Assembly (NCBI RefSeq): GCF_003514505.1 | Contig: NZ_DOPX01000026.1 | Location: 124,001 to 188,000, forward strand | Source: Proteiniclasticum sp. | GTDB taxonomy: Bacteria > Bacillota > Clostridia > Clostridiales > Clostridiaceae | DNA length: 64,000 nt | Direction: 5' to 3' | Part shown: positions 31,447 through 41,154 of the stretch, piece by piece | Layout: each line of letters opens with the position of its first letter | How positions within the stretch are numbered: position 1 is the first letter of the stretch | The notes under the pieces: model-generated | What the model saw: only the letters and a program-made list of their open reading frames with translations | What the model was told of the DNA's origin: nothing | Databases searched by the model: none | Translations under genes and position numbers: made by a program

Positions 31447-33342
31447 TTAGAAGGCGCCACCGCCTCCACCGCCTCCGCCTCCACCTGAGCTTCCGCCGGA
31501 GAATCCTCCGCCAAAGCCGGATCCCGATGACTTCTGGGATGCAGCTATCTGAGCTGTACTCACCGCAGAGTTCACGCGGGTCATGGTATTGGAGAATGCC
31601 TGATTCATGATATAGAAATTACTGAAGCTTCTGTATCCTCCCATGTAAGTGAGGTCCGGATTTGTAAGCTCCTGCTCTGAGAAGACCTTAGGCAGCTGAT
31701 CAATGACTTCATCCGCTACACCTAGGGACGTGGCATACACCAGATAGTGCTCCCAAATGACAAGGGACGGAATCTCAGCCTCCTGCATATTGGAAAAATG
31801 CTGGAGAAACTGTTTGAATGCCATCCACATGGCTTTATGGTCGATGCCCTTCTGGGAATACTTTCTGACAAATCGCATGGCCAGCAGGCCAAACAAAAGA
31901 AACATACCTATGGCTGCCAAACCAATGGCAATGATGCTTCCTAGTGTAAACAATCCAAGGATACCTGAAAGGATCAACACAAGTCCTATGATGACAAAAA
32001 TCTTCGACCCAGGCAGTTCGTTGCCTTGGAAGAATCTCTGCTTTTCTCCCACCTCTTTGACCTTATGTTTGAAGTAGGTGTAATCTTTCTGGAACTGGAG
32101 TGCCGCCTTATTGCTCTTTAAAATCTTCTCCAGATCTTCCAGAACCAGACCATTTCCATTTCCGATTTCATCAATAAACCAGGTGGCCAGGAATTTTTCA
32201 TGAGGCAAAAGCATATCCAGTTTTGTTTTATCCATCCAGGTCATTTCAAAGGACTCTTCCTCCTTCTTGAAGATCATTCCTTTCTCAATAGCCACTGGCC
32301 GGAGCTTTATGACCTTCTTTCTGGCAAGATCCAAAATGGTGGCCATGATATCCACATCTTTGGACTGCCCTTTTGTAAGCAGATACGTCATCACCGCTGG
32401 AGAATAATCCTCCGGCAGTTCTCTATAGTAATCCCCTTCAAAAGTGGGTTTCAGTTCTTTGCCATACTTTCTGAACATGAAGAAAATGGAACCAAGACCA
32501 GCCAGAATACCTGCACCAAAAATAGGTCTGGATGCTTTTTCTCTCTCCCTTTGCTTGGCTTCTCTTTCCAGTTCTTTGATGGCTTCTTCTCTTTCTTTGT
32601 TTGCTTCATCTGCAAGGCGCTGCTCATTCTCCAGAATGGTCTCCAGCTCATTTCTGTCAAAGGTATTGGTGGAAGCTGGAATCAGGTCTCTTGGGAAAAT
32701 GGCCAGAGTTTCCACAAATCTGCCGCTCACAGAGGGCACTGTGAAGTAGAAAGTCCTGCCATCCACAATTTCGCTGGAACCTGTTAAAGGTCCATGAGCA
32801 AAAACTCTAAGGTCTTCCTTTTGGGCTCCTTCCGGAATGGTGATGGTAATGGTGATATTATTCAGAGGAATATCCCATCCTGAATCAATAATTTTACGAT
32901 TGAAGATGGAAATATCATTATACTTCTCCGCCACATTCTGCAGAGTGTATCCGATGACCAGGGTCTTTTCTTCATTTCTGGACTTCTCATATATTTTAAG
33001 TTTCCTTATACTTCCAGTGTCCTCCACCTCATAGGTATTGGCATCTCCAGAATATGCCTCTGTAAAACTGCGGACACTTCCCCCTTCTAAAACGCCCACC
33101 GTAAGATCAGACAATCCGCTGGTTCTTGAATAGTCGATGTTTCGAAAGACGCCATTGAACTCTCCATCAAAATTGTACGTGATCTCCTCCAGCACCCTAG
33201 CATCTCCATTTTCCTGTATATCTACTGTCAGGTTGAATCTGGACACTTCGTAGTATCTGCTGGAAGCGGATGCATCTTTCCATGGAAGAAGAATAACCAG
33301 CATCATCAGAAGAAACAGAGACAGTACTTTTAATTTTTTCAT
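31447..33342 (-). CDS. DUF2207 membrane protein with glycine-rich tail
   Basis: A 631-residue envelope protein. A signal peptide (1-26) is followed by an extracytoplasmic DUF2207 beta domain (about 28-230), a coiled-coil-like charged stretch (NEQRLADEANKEREEAI, about 235-265), a membrane helix, a cytoplasmic part and two further helices near 450-490 (VIIGLVLILSGILGLFTLG and the next). The C terminus is a run of Gly and Ser ending GGGGGGGGAF. It pairs with LemA downstream, a conserved neighbourhood. The start follows AGGTGGTG; the gap to the Cof gene is 13 bp. Confidence 0.88.
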   Translation of the reverse strand: MKKLKVLSLFLLMMLVILLPWKDASASSRYYEVSRFNLTVDIQENGDARVLEEITYNFDGEFNGVFRNIDYSRTSGLSDLTVGVLEGGSVRSFTEAYSGDANTYEVEDTGSIRKLKIYEKSRNEEKTLVIGYTLQNVAEKYNDISIFNRKIIDSGWDIPLNNITITITIPEGAQKEDLRVFAHGPLTGSSEIVDGRTFYFTVPSVSGRFVETLAIFPRDLIPASTNTFDRNELETILENEQRLADEANKEREEAIKELEREAKQREREKASRPIFGAGILAGLGSIFFMFRKYGKELKPTFEGDYYRELPEDYSPAVMTYLLTKGQSKDVDIMATILDLARKKVIKLRPVAIEKGMIFKKEEESFEMTWMDKTKLDMLLPHEKFLATWFIDEIGNGNGLVLEDLEKILKSNKAALQFQKDYTYFKHKVKEVGEKQRFFQGNELPGSKIFVIIGLVLILSGILGLFTLGSIIAIGLAAIGMFLLFGLLAMRFVRKYSQKGIDHKAMWMAFKQFLQHFSNMQEAEIPSLVIWEHYLVYATSLGVADEVIDQLPKVFSEQELTNPDLTYMGGYRSFSNFYIMNQAFSNTMTRVNSAVSTAQIAASQKSSGSGFGGGFSGGSSGGGGGGGGGGAF

Positions 33343-33355
33343 GGCTTCACCACCT

Positions 33356-34177
33356 TTACTTAAAATCGTTCATCCCCAGCTGCAGAAAATGGTTGAGTGC
33401 ATACGCTACCCCATGCTCCTCATGATCTTTTGTCACAAAATCAGCGGCTTCTTTCACTTTATCCTCCGCATTGCCCATGGCAACGCCGATGCCTGCTTCT
33501 TTGATGATCTCATAATCATTCATGGCATCTCCAATGGCCAGAATCTCTTCTCTTTGGATGCCCAGCTCCTTAGCTACCGCCATAATGCCTACATATTTGT
33601 TCACATGTTTTCGCATGATCTCCAGATAAATGGGCATGGTCTGCACCACATGGAACTCTTCGCCCAATGCTTCATAAAGTCTTGGCGCATATCCGTCCAG
33701 AATCTCTGGATCATCGAGAACCAGAACTTTTGTCACCACTTCCTCATCTGAAAGTCCTTCCGGATTTTCGATGAAGAGTTCTACTCCATTGAGTTCTGTT
33801 TCTCTTCTGGAGTGCACATTGTCTCGAGGTGTAAATGCTCTTCTGAAAGTATGCACCGTATAATTGGCTCCAAGGTCATCACAGATTTTCGTGATGGCTT
33901 TGGTCTCTTTTCCGGTTAGACAGTTTTCGTAAATAAACTCTCCACTGGCAGATTTCACTGCCCCTGCTCCATTATAGCCCACCACATAGTCTTCTTCTCC
34001 ATAAAGATCAAGTTCTTTAGTGAAACTGAGAAGATTCTCGATGGTTCTGCCGCTGCAGAGCACTACTTTAATTCCCTTTTCTTTGGCCAGGGCTATGGCC
34101 TTCTGGTTGATTTCACTGACGGTATGCTCTCTGGAAAGCAAGGTTCCGTCCATGTCTATGGCTACTAATCTGATCAT
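33356..34177 (-). CDS. Cof-type HAD hydrolase
   Basis: A 273-residue HAD-IIB phosphatase. Motif I is AIDMDGTLL (residues 6-14), motif II LCSGRT, and motifs III/IV ILAIGDAMNDYEII near the C terminus, with a C2B cap domain between. Such enzymes dephosphorylate sugar phosphates or FMN. The start follows GGAGG. It is the first gene of the Cof-DUF2207-LemA operon. Confidence 0.92.
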   Translation of the reverse strand: MIRLVAIDMDGTLLSREHTVSEINQKAIALAKEKGIKVVLCSGRTIENLLSFTKELDLYGEEDYVVGYNGAGAVKSASGEFIYENCLTGKETKAITKICDDLGANYTVHTFRRAFTPRDNVHSRRETELNGVELFIENPEGLSDEEVVTKVLVLDDPEILDGYAPRLYEALGEEFHVVQTMPIYLEIMRKHVNKYVGIMAVAKELGIQREEILAIGDAMNDYEIIKEAGIGVAMGNAEDKVKEAADFVTKDHEEHGVAYALNHFLQLGMNDFK

Positions 34178-34426
34178 TCTGTCCCTCCACTGCTAATTGT
34201 ATTCATTATACCCCACAATATATATAAATACGTTATACTTACCATTAAATTTCCATTAATTATTGCACAGAGGCTGATTTTCCACTTTTTCTTCTGGAAA
34301 TTTAGTAGTATAATCCTTGAAAATCAACTATAATATATAATTGGTCTGAAAAAGACATGAAGTATGAAATGGAAGCTCCTGCATGTTCGGCAGGATTTGC
34401 ATAGATCGTAAATTTGGAGGAAAACC

Positions 34427-36022
34427 GTGGAAGATTTAAGAAAAGAAATTGAGAGACGTAGAACCTTTGCCATCATCTCTCACCCGGATGCCGGTAAAAC
34501 AACCCTGACTGAAAAACTGCTTCTTTACGGAGGCGCCATCCGTTTGGCTGGTTCTGTAAAATCTAGAAAATCTAAAAATTATGCTGTGTCCGACTGGATG
34601 GAGATTGAAAAGCAGAGAGGAATCTCTGTAACCTCCTCCGTGATGCAGTTCAACTATGACGGCTACTGCATCAACATCCTGGATACCCCAGGACATCAGG
34701 ACTTCTCGGAAGACACTTACCGTACCCTCATGGCAGCAGACTCCGCTGTGATGGTGGTGGATGCGGCAAAGGGTGTGGAGGATCAGACGAGAAAACTCTT
34801 CAATGTCTGCTCATTGAGAAACATTCCAATCTTCACCATCGTCAATAAGATGGACCGTGAAGCAAGGGATCCTTTTGAACTCATGGAAGAGATTGAGCGG
34901 GAGCTTGGCATCAAAACCTATCCCATGAACTGGCCCATTGGATCTGGAAAAGACTTCAAAGGAGTATATGAGAGAAGCTCCAACAGCATTCAGGTGTTCT
35001 CTTCTGGAAATCATGGACAGACAACAGTAAACTCCGTGAAGGGATCTGTTGAGGACCAAGTGTTTGTAGACCTCATCGGAGAAGATTTCCACAAACAGCT
35101 GAAAGATGATATCGAGCTTCTTGATATAGCTGGAGATGAGTTTGATATGGGAGCGGTTCTTCGTGGAGAGCTCAGCCCTGTATTCTTTGCTTCTGCTCTG
35201 ACAAACTTTGGTGTGGAGCCATTCCTGAAGTCCTTCCTGGAACTCACTTCTTCTCCACTGCCTAGAAAAACCAGTGAGGGTGAGGAGATTGATGTGATGA
35301 GCGATGACTTCTCTGCCTTTGTCTTCAAGATTCAGGCGAATATGAACCCTCAGCACAGAGACCGGATTGCCTTCATCAGAATCTGCTCCGGTAAGTTTGT
35401 GAAGGGTATGGAAGTGAACCACTATCAGGGTAAAGGAAAGGTGAAGCTTTCTCAGCCGCAGCAGTTCCTGGCTCAGGACAGAGAAATGGTGGAAGAAGCC
35501 TATGCTGGAGACATCATCGGTGTTTTCGACCCAGGCATCTACTCCATTGGAGATACCCTCACCTCCACAAACAACAAATTCCGTTTTGAAGGTATTCCAG
35601 CCTTTGCACCAGAGCATTTTGCCAGGGTGCGGCCTATGGATACCATGAAGAGAAAGCAGTTTGTCAAGGGAATCACTCAGGTGGCTCAAGAAGGAGCCAT
35701 CCAGGTCTATAAAGAACTCCATATCGGCATGGAAGAGATCATTGTCGGTGTAGTGGGTACACTGCAGATGGACGTTCTGGAGTTCAGACTGAAGAATGAA
35801 TATGGTGTGGATCTGAAAGTTGAAAGACTTCCTTTCCGCTTTGTGCGCTGGATGGATCAGGAAGACATCAACCTGGATGATCTCGACATCACCTCTGACA
35901 CGCGCCTGGTAAAGGATCTGAGAGACAGAAATATCCTTCTGTTCCAGAATGAATGGGGCATCAGCTGGGCACTCAGCCACAATAAGGGCCTTACATTGAC
36001 GGATGTGGGTAAAGTGGATTAG
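34427..36022 (+). CDS. prfC: peptide chain release factor 3
   Basis: A 531-residue translational GTPase that recycles RF1/RF2. G1 is SHPDAGKTTL (about 19-28), the switch II motif is DTPGHQDF, and G4 is NKMD. RF3-type features are EIEKQRGISVTSSVMQF and the C-terminal GTLQMDVLEFRLKNEYGVD. The start is GTG 34427, with TTTGGAGG ten or so bases upstream. The 249-bp upstream spacer contains several TATAAT-like boxes (34328-34342 region) and a small hairpin CCTGC-GCAGG (about 34379-34393) near the ribosome binding site. Confidence 0.96.
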   Translation: MEDLRKEIERRRTFAIISHPDAGKTTLTEKLLLYGGAIRLAGSVKSRKSKNYAVSDWMEIEKQRGISVTSSVMQFNYDGYCINILDTPGHQDFSEDTYRTLMAADSAVMVVDAAKGVEDQTRKLFNVCSLRNIPIFTIVNKMDREARDPFELMEEIERELGIKTYPMNWPIGSGKDFKGVYERSSNSIQVFSSGNHGQTTVNSVKGSVEDQVFVDLIGEDFHKQLKDDIELLDIAGDEFDMGAVLRGELSPVFFASALTNFGVEPFLKSFLELTSSPLPRKTSEGEEIDVMSDDFSAFVFKIQANMNPQHRDRIAFIRICSGKFVKGMEVNHYQGKGKVKLSQPQQFLAQDREMVEEAYAGDIIGVFDPGIYSIGDTLTSTNNKFRFEGIPAFAPEHFARVRPMDTMKRKQFVKGITQVAQEGAIQVYKELHIGMEEIIVGVVGTLQMDVLEFRLKNEYGVDLKVERLPFRFVRWMDQEDINLDDLDITSDTRLVKDLRDRNILLFQNEWGISWALSHNKGLTLTDVGKVD

Positions 36023-36064
36023 CAGTTTGGCAGATCGGAGTTCATCTCAGGTCTATCAAGCAGC

Positions 36065-36104
36065 AAAAGCAGTTGAAGAGAAACTTCAGCTGCTTTTCTA
36101 TTTT
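36065..36104 (+). terminator. terminator of prfC
   Basis: AAAAGCAGTTGAAG pairs with CTTCAGCTGCTTTT across a five-base loop, followed by CTATTTT. Confidence 0.88.
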
Positions 36105-36401
36105 AAACTATCTATTTTACAAATTTTACAGTATGCTTAAACTATATTCCGTATCATCAGTATAGAATCAGAGTGCAAATTCTAAGAATAGGACATATAT
36201 GATATCCTCATGATTCTTCACGAGACTGCTTACTTTGAAATCACCTGGTGAGAGCCCTTTATGAAGAATTACTGTAAACTCCCGCTCTGATATATACAAG
36301 GTTTTTACCCTGAACATCAAAAGGACAATTGGCAGTAAGGCTACTATCGCAATATACCTGAATCGAAAGGATGGATGTTTTTGAAGAAACAAGAGGAACA
36401 T

Positions 36402-36590
36402 ATGAAAAAAGTCTTCGTAGGAGCAGCATTTTACGCTTTGGGGATACTTGCAAATTATTTCTTTGGCGCAGAGCGATACAGACCAGGGATTGGAATGGAA
36501 CTATTTGGTTCTATCACTTTTATGGATGGGTTCATCCGCGGAGTACTCCCCAAAATCATGAAAAGAAACCATCAAAAAACAGAGAGCTAA
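36402..36590 (+). CDS. small membrane protein, 62 residues
   Basis: MKKVFVGAAFYALGILANYF begins one predicted membrane helix, followed by a short linker with FGAERYRPGIGMEL and a second hydrophobic stretch, ending in a basic tail. AGAGGA precedes ATG 36402. A perfect terminator follows at 36618. Unknown family. A frame on the opposite strand (36168-36401) reads partly protein-like but has no ribosome binding site, so I prefer this one. Confidence 0.55.
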   Translation: MKKVFVGAAFYALGILANYFFGAERYRPGIGMELFGSITFMDGFIRGVLPKIMKRNHQKTES

Positions 36591-36617
36591 AAGTGGTTGA
36601 AATTCTCCTTATCGCTT

Positions 36618-36646
36618 AAAAAGACTGGTATCCCAGTCTTTTTTTC
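36618..36646. terminator. terminator between small converging genes
   Basis: AAAAAGACTGG, loop TAT, CCAGTCTTTTTTT; A-run and T-run flank the stem, so it can work both ways. Confidence 0.85.
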
Positions 36647-36669
36647 GGCTCTGTATATAAACAGTATTG

Positions 36670-37233
36670 TCATGGTTGCAGCTTCAATTTATCATAGATT
36701 TTTATATCATTCTTTCGGAGATACAAATTGATGGATTCATAGTCCTTGTTCTCATACGCTTCTCTGTTGTCTTTGATCACTTTATCCATTATTTCAGGTC
36801 TGATTGCAATTCTTTCACCAGCAAAGAGGGCCTTCATCTCTTTTTCAATTGTTGTAACTCGATAATAATTTTTTCTTACAATCAGGTATCCATTTTCTTT
36901 GACTTTTTTTATCATGTCTTGCATTTCCTGATGAGAAGGTGATTTCTCAGCAAGAAACTCCTGTGTCAGATCTTCACCATTATGATTTACAATGATATAC
37001 TCTTCGGTTCCAGGCAGATTTGCAATGGTGTCATTCCATATTGAAGAAAGCTTGCTTCTCATCTGCCCTTCATCTTCTGCATTATAAGTCAACGAGCTCT
37101 CATAGAATGGTAACACAATGCCATCCACCACTATGTTTCGGTTATAAAGTGTTTGTTCTTCTTTTTTACATCCGGAAATGACCATTATGCTTAGCATAAT
37201 TACTAGTAGTGTGGCGTATTTTTTATTTTTCAA
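36670..37233 (-). CDS. putative lipoprotein (36.7 kb)
   Basis: A 187-residue lipoprotein with a lipobox VISGC near residue 22. The mature part has NGYLIVRKNYYRVT and a charged helical C terminus, with no recognised family. The frame opens at 37248, but that TTG lies inside the ribosome binding site GAGGAGG; the true start is TTG 37233 five bases later, reading MKNKKYATLLVIML. It lies 98 bp after the DUF4179 anti-sigma gene and may belong to that transcript. Confidence 0.72.
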   Translation of the reverse strand: MKNKKYATLLVIMLSIMVISGCKKEEQTLYNRNIVVDGIVLPFYESSLTYNAEDEGQMRSKLSSIWNDTIANLPGTEEYIIVNHNGEDLTQEFLAEKSPSHQEMQDMIKKVKENGYLIVRKNYYRVTTIEKEMKALFAGERIAIRPEIMDKVIKDNREAYENKDYESINLYLRKNDIKIYDKLKLQP

Positions 37234-37330
37234 ATCTGTCCTCCTCAACGTTTACTCTCATTTTAATTTGCTGCTCATTTCACTTTAGATGAATACCGGG
37301 CTCCTTATACAGAGCTTTGTTTTTGATGAT

Positions 37331-38695
37331 CTATGGAATTGGGGTGAATGAGTGTGCAGAAGGCACCTTGAGTTCAATGACGATAGGCTTATCGAACACC
37401 ACTTTTCTTCCTGAGTCCCTGGCTCTTCTTAAGACTACTTCATCCGACAAATTTTCATCTATCACATAGCTCCACTTGGTCCTGTTCTCTCCGATTGTTT
37501 GAATTCCAGGATGAGGCAATCTTTTCTCCTCCGCTGATGCTGAGGTTTTATAGGTGTCAAAGGGATGTATATTACTTTCAGTGATGAAAGTAAGCGCAGA
37601 GCGTTTTCCAGCTGACGCCATTTCTAGGCTTATTCCCGGAATAGGATGGATCATCTCTTTCTTCTGCATGTCAATTGTAATATACTGCTGATCTTTCGGT
37701 AGAAGTATCGCCTCTTCAAGAACAATTTCCACTTCTCCCCCCTCAGGAATTTCTTCTCCATTCAGATATAATGCATGTATTTCCCCTGTTTTGGTGGAGT
37801 AAGACACCGTTATGTCTTCATCGATGATTTTTTTCGTCTTCCCGTCTCTCATATACCCTGAAATTTCGGTGATGATGTCTTTGTTGTTTTTTGGTTGACT
37901 AACCACGATATCCAACGTCTTCAACCCTCTTTCCAGCTGATCAATGACTAGAGTATTCCCGTCAATCAGCACCTTTTTTCCCACACGTTCCAGAATCCTC
38001 TTCTCCATCTTCTGCAGCTCCACATCAAATCTGTACTCTCCCAGTGGCTCATCCTCTGCACTTCTTGTGCCCCAATGATCGTAACTGACATTTCTGGCCA
38101 CATTGGCCCGAAATGCAATGTGCAGCTTTTCTGGGAAAGATAAGTCCATCCCTGCGGGTATGAACCCTTGAATCACAATATAACCATTGTTTGATGGAGG
38201 CATACCGGGATTTAAGTTTTTCATGAATGTCATCGAGTAGTCCTTTTTAGTCACCTGATCGTATACATCTAACAGTTCTATATCAAGATGATCATTCTCC
38301 CGAAGCACTACTTCTTCAGGAAACTGAAAATAAAGAAATACTCTTTTGTCTTCTGATAGTGCATACTGAAGCCGAACATCATATTTCCCGCTCTCAGAAA
38401 GAATTCCAAGCTCTTCAAGGCTTTTCTCTTCAGCTGGACTGATGTCCATGGCGGTTAAAAATTCTTTTAGGATGGGAACGCTTCGGAGTTTATCTGCAAA
38501 AACGGATTCAGCATTTGCCGTATAGAACAGAAGACCGGAAAAAAGGAGAGACAGCATCAAAAACAGTTGGGCCGCTTTTTTTCTTCTCGTTCCTCTATAT
38601 CGGGCTAAAACCCGCTCTTCCAGTGTATGCAGCGTATCAGGTTCCATAATTTCATCACCTAGACATCTTCTGACTTTCTCATCAAACGGATTCAT
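37331..38695 (-). CDS. DUF4179-domain probable anti-sigma factor
   Basis: A 454-residue single-pass protein. The cytoplasmic N-terminal 45 residues (FDEKVRRCLGDEIMEPDTLH) would hold sigma, a helix follows (about 46-66, AAQLFLMLSLLFSGLLFYTA), and the remainder is a DUF4179-type outer region rich in beta strands. It overlaps the upstream sigma gene by 14 nt. ATG 38695 is eight bases after AAGGAGG; the GTG nine bases earlier is part of that site. It belongs to a different anti-sigma class than the DUF4367 proteins near 13 kb. Confidence 0.85.
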   Translation of the reverse strand: MNPFDEKVRRCLGDEIMEPDTLHTLEERVLARYRGTRRKKAAQLFLMLSLLFSGLLFYTANAESVFADKLRSVPILKEFLTAMDISPAEEKSLEELGILSESGKYDVRLQYALSEDKRVFLYFQFPEEVVLRENDHLDIELLDVYDQVTKKDYSMTFMKNLNPGMPPSNNGYIVIQGFIPAGMDLSFPEKLHIAFRANVARNVSYDHWGTRSAEDEPLGEYRFDVELQKMEKRILERVGKKVLIDGNTLVIDQLERGLKTLDIVVSQPKNNKDIITEISGYMRDGKTKKIIDEDITVSYSTKTGEIHALYLNGEEIPEGGEVEIVLEEAILLPKDQQYITIDMQKKEMIHPIPGISLEMASAGKRSALTFITESNIHPFDTYKTSASAEEKRLPHPGIQTIGENRTKWSYVIDENLSDEVVLRRARDSGRKVVFDKPIVIELKVPSAHSFTPIP

Positions 38696-39197
38696 GTTCT
38701 GCACCTCCTTCCCAGAAAATCAGCTTTTCTTTTAACATCTCCAATGCTTTCCTTGTTCTTGTAGCCACGGTCCCTTGGGGGATATTCAGTTCTTGTGCCG
38801 TGTCTTTCACCGTCAGATCCCCAAAATAACGTAGTATGATGACCTCCTGAAGATCCTCTGGCAGCTCGCCGATGGCTTCTCTCATGGTAAGAGAGACCCT
38901 CGATGTCACTTCCTCGGTTTCAGGCAGCTGCTCTGTAGGAATATCCTTTTTCCGAAGCCTGAGCAGACGATGGCATTCATGGATGAGGATTTTTGTCATC
39001 CATGGTTTCAGCTTATCCTCTTCTCTCAGCTGGTGAAGTTTTGACAGCCCTATGTATACCGTCTCATCCACAGCTTCCATGGCATCACTCTCTGCCTTTA
39101 AATATCCTAGCGCAATCCGGTACATGGTTCCTTTGTACTCATGCACAAAAACAAGATACCTTTCTTTTCGTAGATTCTTCTTTCCAAACAACCCCAC
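38682..39197 (-). CDS. ECF RNA polymerase sigma factor, second system
   Basis: A 171-residue sigma-70 family protein with region 2 (about 20-75, ESDAMEAVDETVYIGLSKL) and region 4 (about 105-160, LPEDLQEVIILRYFGDLT, then VKDTAQELNIPQGTVATRTRKAL as recognition helix). The start is GTG 39197, five bases after a run of six G; an in-frame GTG at 39203 overlaps that run. No copy of the TGTAAC/CGTTTATATA promoter seen near 13 kb lies upstream, so the two sigma factors probably read different promoters. A TATAAT box is visible near 39323 on the minus strand, without a good -35 partner. Confidence 0.88.
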   Translation of the reverse strand: MGLFGKKNLRKERYLVFVHEYKGTMYRIALGYLKAESDAMEAVDETVYIGLSKLHQLREEDKLKPWMTKILIHECHRLLRLRKKDIPTEQLPETEEVTSRVSLTMREAIGELPEDLQEVIILRYFGDLTVKDTAQELNIPQGTVATRTRKALEMLKEKLIFWEGGAEHESV

Positions 39198-39455
39198 AGT
39201 CACCCCCCTTTACTTATATGAGTACTCAGCAGCCTATTTTTATTTTCAATCAAGATATTTTTTTATAATTTTATAAATCATCTGTTTGATGTGGGTTTTA
39301 TACTTCCCTTCAACTCCATTATATAGCATGACCCTATTGAGAACTAGACAGCATACTTTACCGATAATAATCGGAAACTCCTTATGCAGACTGCTTATGT
39401 TTCCTTTCGATTCACCATGTCAAAATTTATCAATTTAAGTTGCATGCTATGGCAA

Positions 39456-39484
39456 TTTACAAAATTTAATTTATACGGTATACT
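39456..39484 (+). promoter_or_regulatory. sigma-A promoter of trhO
   Basis: TTTACA (39456-39461), 17 bp, TATACT (39479-39484), 34 bp before the ATG. The spacer from 39204 to 39455 shows no gene or other signal that I can support. Confidence 0.75.
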
Positions 39485-39517
39485 CAGTTCAGGAAAAATT
39501 GAACGGAGAAATGAATT

Positions 39518-40522
39518 ATGAATGAGAAAAATTACCGCGTCCTGCTTTACTATCAGTTCGTCCATATAGAAAATCCTGAGGCGTATACAAAAGAGCATAA
39601 AGCCCTTTGTGAGTCCCTGAACCTGAAGGGCAGAATCCTTGTGGCACAGGAAGGCATCAATGGAACTCTATCGGGCACTGTGGAAGATACTGACGCTTAT
39701 ATGGACCATATGAAAAAAGATCCCAGATTCGCCACCATGGTTTTTAAAATCCATGAAGAGGACCATAACGCTTTCCGGAAGCTCTATGTAAAACTAAGAG
39801 ACAGCATCATCACTCTTCTCCCGGAGGACGATGTGAACCCGAAGGATCTTGTGGGCACTTATCTGAAACCAGAAGAGTGGCACGAAATGATGCAAAAGGA
39901 AGATGTGATCATCCTCGACGGCAGAAACGGTTATGAGTATGACCTGGGACACTTTAGAGGAGCCATCCGCCCTGATATCACAAACTTCAAAGAATTCCCC
40001 AAGTGGATCGAGGAAAACCTCAGCGAGCACAAAGACAAGAAGGTCCTTGCGTACTGCACTGGAGGCATCCGTTGTGAAAAACTTACAGGTGTGCTCCTCA
40101 ATCAAGGGTTTAAAGATGTCTATCACTTGGAAGGAGGCATTGTCACCTATGGCCAGAACGAGAACACCAAAGGCCGCTTATGGGACGGAAAATGCTATGT
40201 CTTTGATGACCGCATCTCTGTAAAGATCAATCAGGAGGAAGATGTCATCGTCTCAAAGTGCGTGCACTGCAAAGCCCCAACGGACAGGTACATCAACTGC
40301 ACCAATGATGACTGTCATCTCCAGCACTTTTCCTGTGAGAACTGTGAGGAAAAAGAAGAAGGTTTCTGCAGCACAGCATGCAGGGACTATATACTTAAGA
40401 ACCCCCATAGAGATGCCCGCGTAAGGCTGAAAGAAAAAGCGAAGCTTTACTCCCTCTATAGACAGGATCATAGAAAAGCAAAAGAAACCTTGGAAAAAGC
40501 CAAAGAAACAGGTCTATTCTAG
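39518..40522 (+). CDS. trhO: tRNA uridine(34) hydroxylase, rhodanese-related
   Basis: A 334-residue TrhO/YceA-family protein, which hydroxylates U34 in some tRNAs. The N-terminal domain has LKGRILVAQEGINGTLSG (about 36-53), the rhodanese domain (about 118-215) ends in the loop CTGGIRCEK with the catalytic Cys, and the C-terminal extension has Cys clusters (CVHCKAP, CTNDDC, CENCEEK, CSTAC) that probably bind zinc. The ribosome binding site is ACGGAG. Confidence 0.92.
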   Translation: MNEKNYRVLLYYQFVHIENPEAYTKEHKALCESLNLKGRILVAQEGINGTLSGTVEDTDAYMDHMKKDPRFATMVFKIHEEDHNAFRKLYVKLRDSIITLLPEDDVNPKDLVGTYLKPEEWHEMMQKEDVIILDGRNGYEYDLGHFRGAIRPDITNFKEFPKWIEENLSEHKDKKVLAYCTGGIRCEKLTGVLLNQGFKDVYHLEGGIVTYGQNENTKGRLWDGKCYVFDDRISVKINQEEDVIVSKCVHCKAPTDRYINCTNDDCHLQHFSCENCEEKEEGFCSTACRDYILKNPHRDARVRLKEKAKLYSLYRQDHRKAKETLEKAKETGLF

Positions 40523-40529
40523 AAACCAA

Positions 40530-40580
40530 AAGAACCTGAATCAGTGAAAAAATTCATCTACTGATTCAGGTTCTTCTTAT
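40530..40580. terminator. bidirectional terminator after trhO
   Basis: AAGAACCTGAATCAGT (40530-40545) pairs perfectly with ACTGATTCAGGTTCTT (40560-40575). Confidence 0.85.
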
Positions 40581-40585
40581 TGGGC

Positions 40586-41080
40586 TTATTTACGTTTCAC
40601 TTCTGCCACAATGGTTTCTGCTTTGAAGGAAAGTTCCCCTTCATTCTCCACCATCTGTTTTCCATAAAAGTCCAAGGTTTTCCCCCCTGTAAAGGTGATG
40701 GAAATCTTATACAGGTCTTTGATGAACTCGTAAGGACGGTAATTGAGAAGTCCATGGGTGATTCTGGTGCTTTCATAAATCATCTGGTCTTCCACTTTGT
40801 CATATTCTCCAGGCACTTCTGAAAGATCCACTTCCACGAAAAGCGCATTGCCCTTTGCTGAAAGGTTTTTCAGTCCCTTTCCTTCTTCATAGAAACTCTC
40901 TATAAGAGGCTTCACTTCTTCTGCATAAGCGACCACTTCTTCTTTGTCTTGAGCATTCTCCTGGGCAGGATCCAGATATACCGATGGATCTTCAGCCTTT
41001 GGAACGGATGCGCATCCGGATAATAGAGCCATCATGGTTACGCCCATGAGAAGACCCGCTACAATATTTCGCTTCTTCAC
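40586..41080 (-). CDS. putative lipoprotein (40.6 kb)
   Basis: A 164-residue lipoprotein with lipobox LLSGC at residues 19-23, then an acidic linker (EDPSVYLDPAQENAQDKEE) and a globular part with FTGGKTLDFYGKQM. I do not recognise the family. It lies 74 bp downstream of the aminopeptidase gene on the same strand and may share its transcript. Confidence 0.72.
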   Translation of the reverse strand: MKKRNIVAGLLMGVTMMALLSGCASVPKAEDPSVYLDPAQENAQDKEEVVAYAEEVKPLIESFYEEGKGLKNLSAKGNALFVEVDLSEVPGEYDKVEDQMIYESTRITHGLLNYRPYEFIKDLYKISITFTGGKTLDFYGKQMVENEGELSFKAETIVAEVKRK

Positions 41081-41154
41081 TATACCAACTCCACATATTT
41101 ACTAGAATCATTGTACATAAATTCCTGATGAAAGAAAAGACAAAAAAATGTCAG

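Noticed and set aside
34811..35980. 389-codon open frame antisense to prfC
   Set aside because: It lies wholly within a clear release factor 3 gene; it has no ribosome binding site and its residue mix is that of a codon shadow.
36168..36401. Minus-strand frame of 77 codons with hydrophobic start
   Set aside because: No ribosome binding site, and the plus-strand small gene at 36402 has a better start and a terminator. It could be a remnant but I cannot support it.
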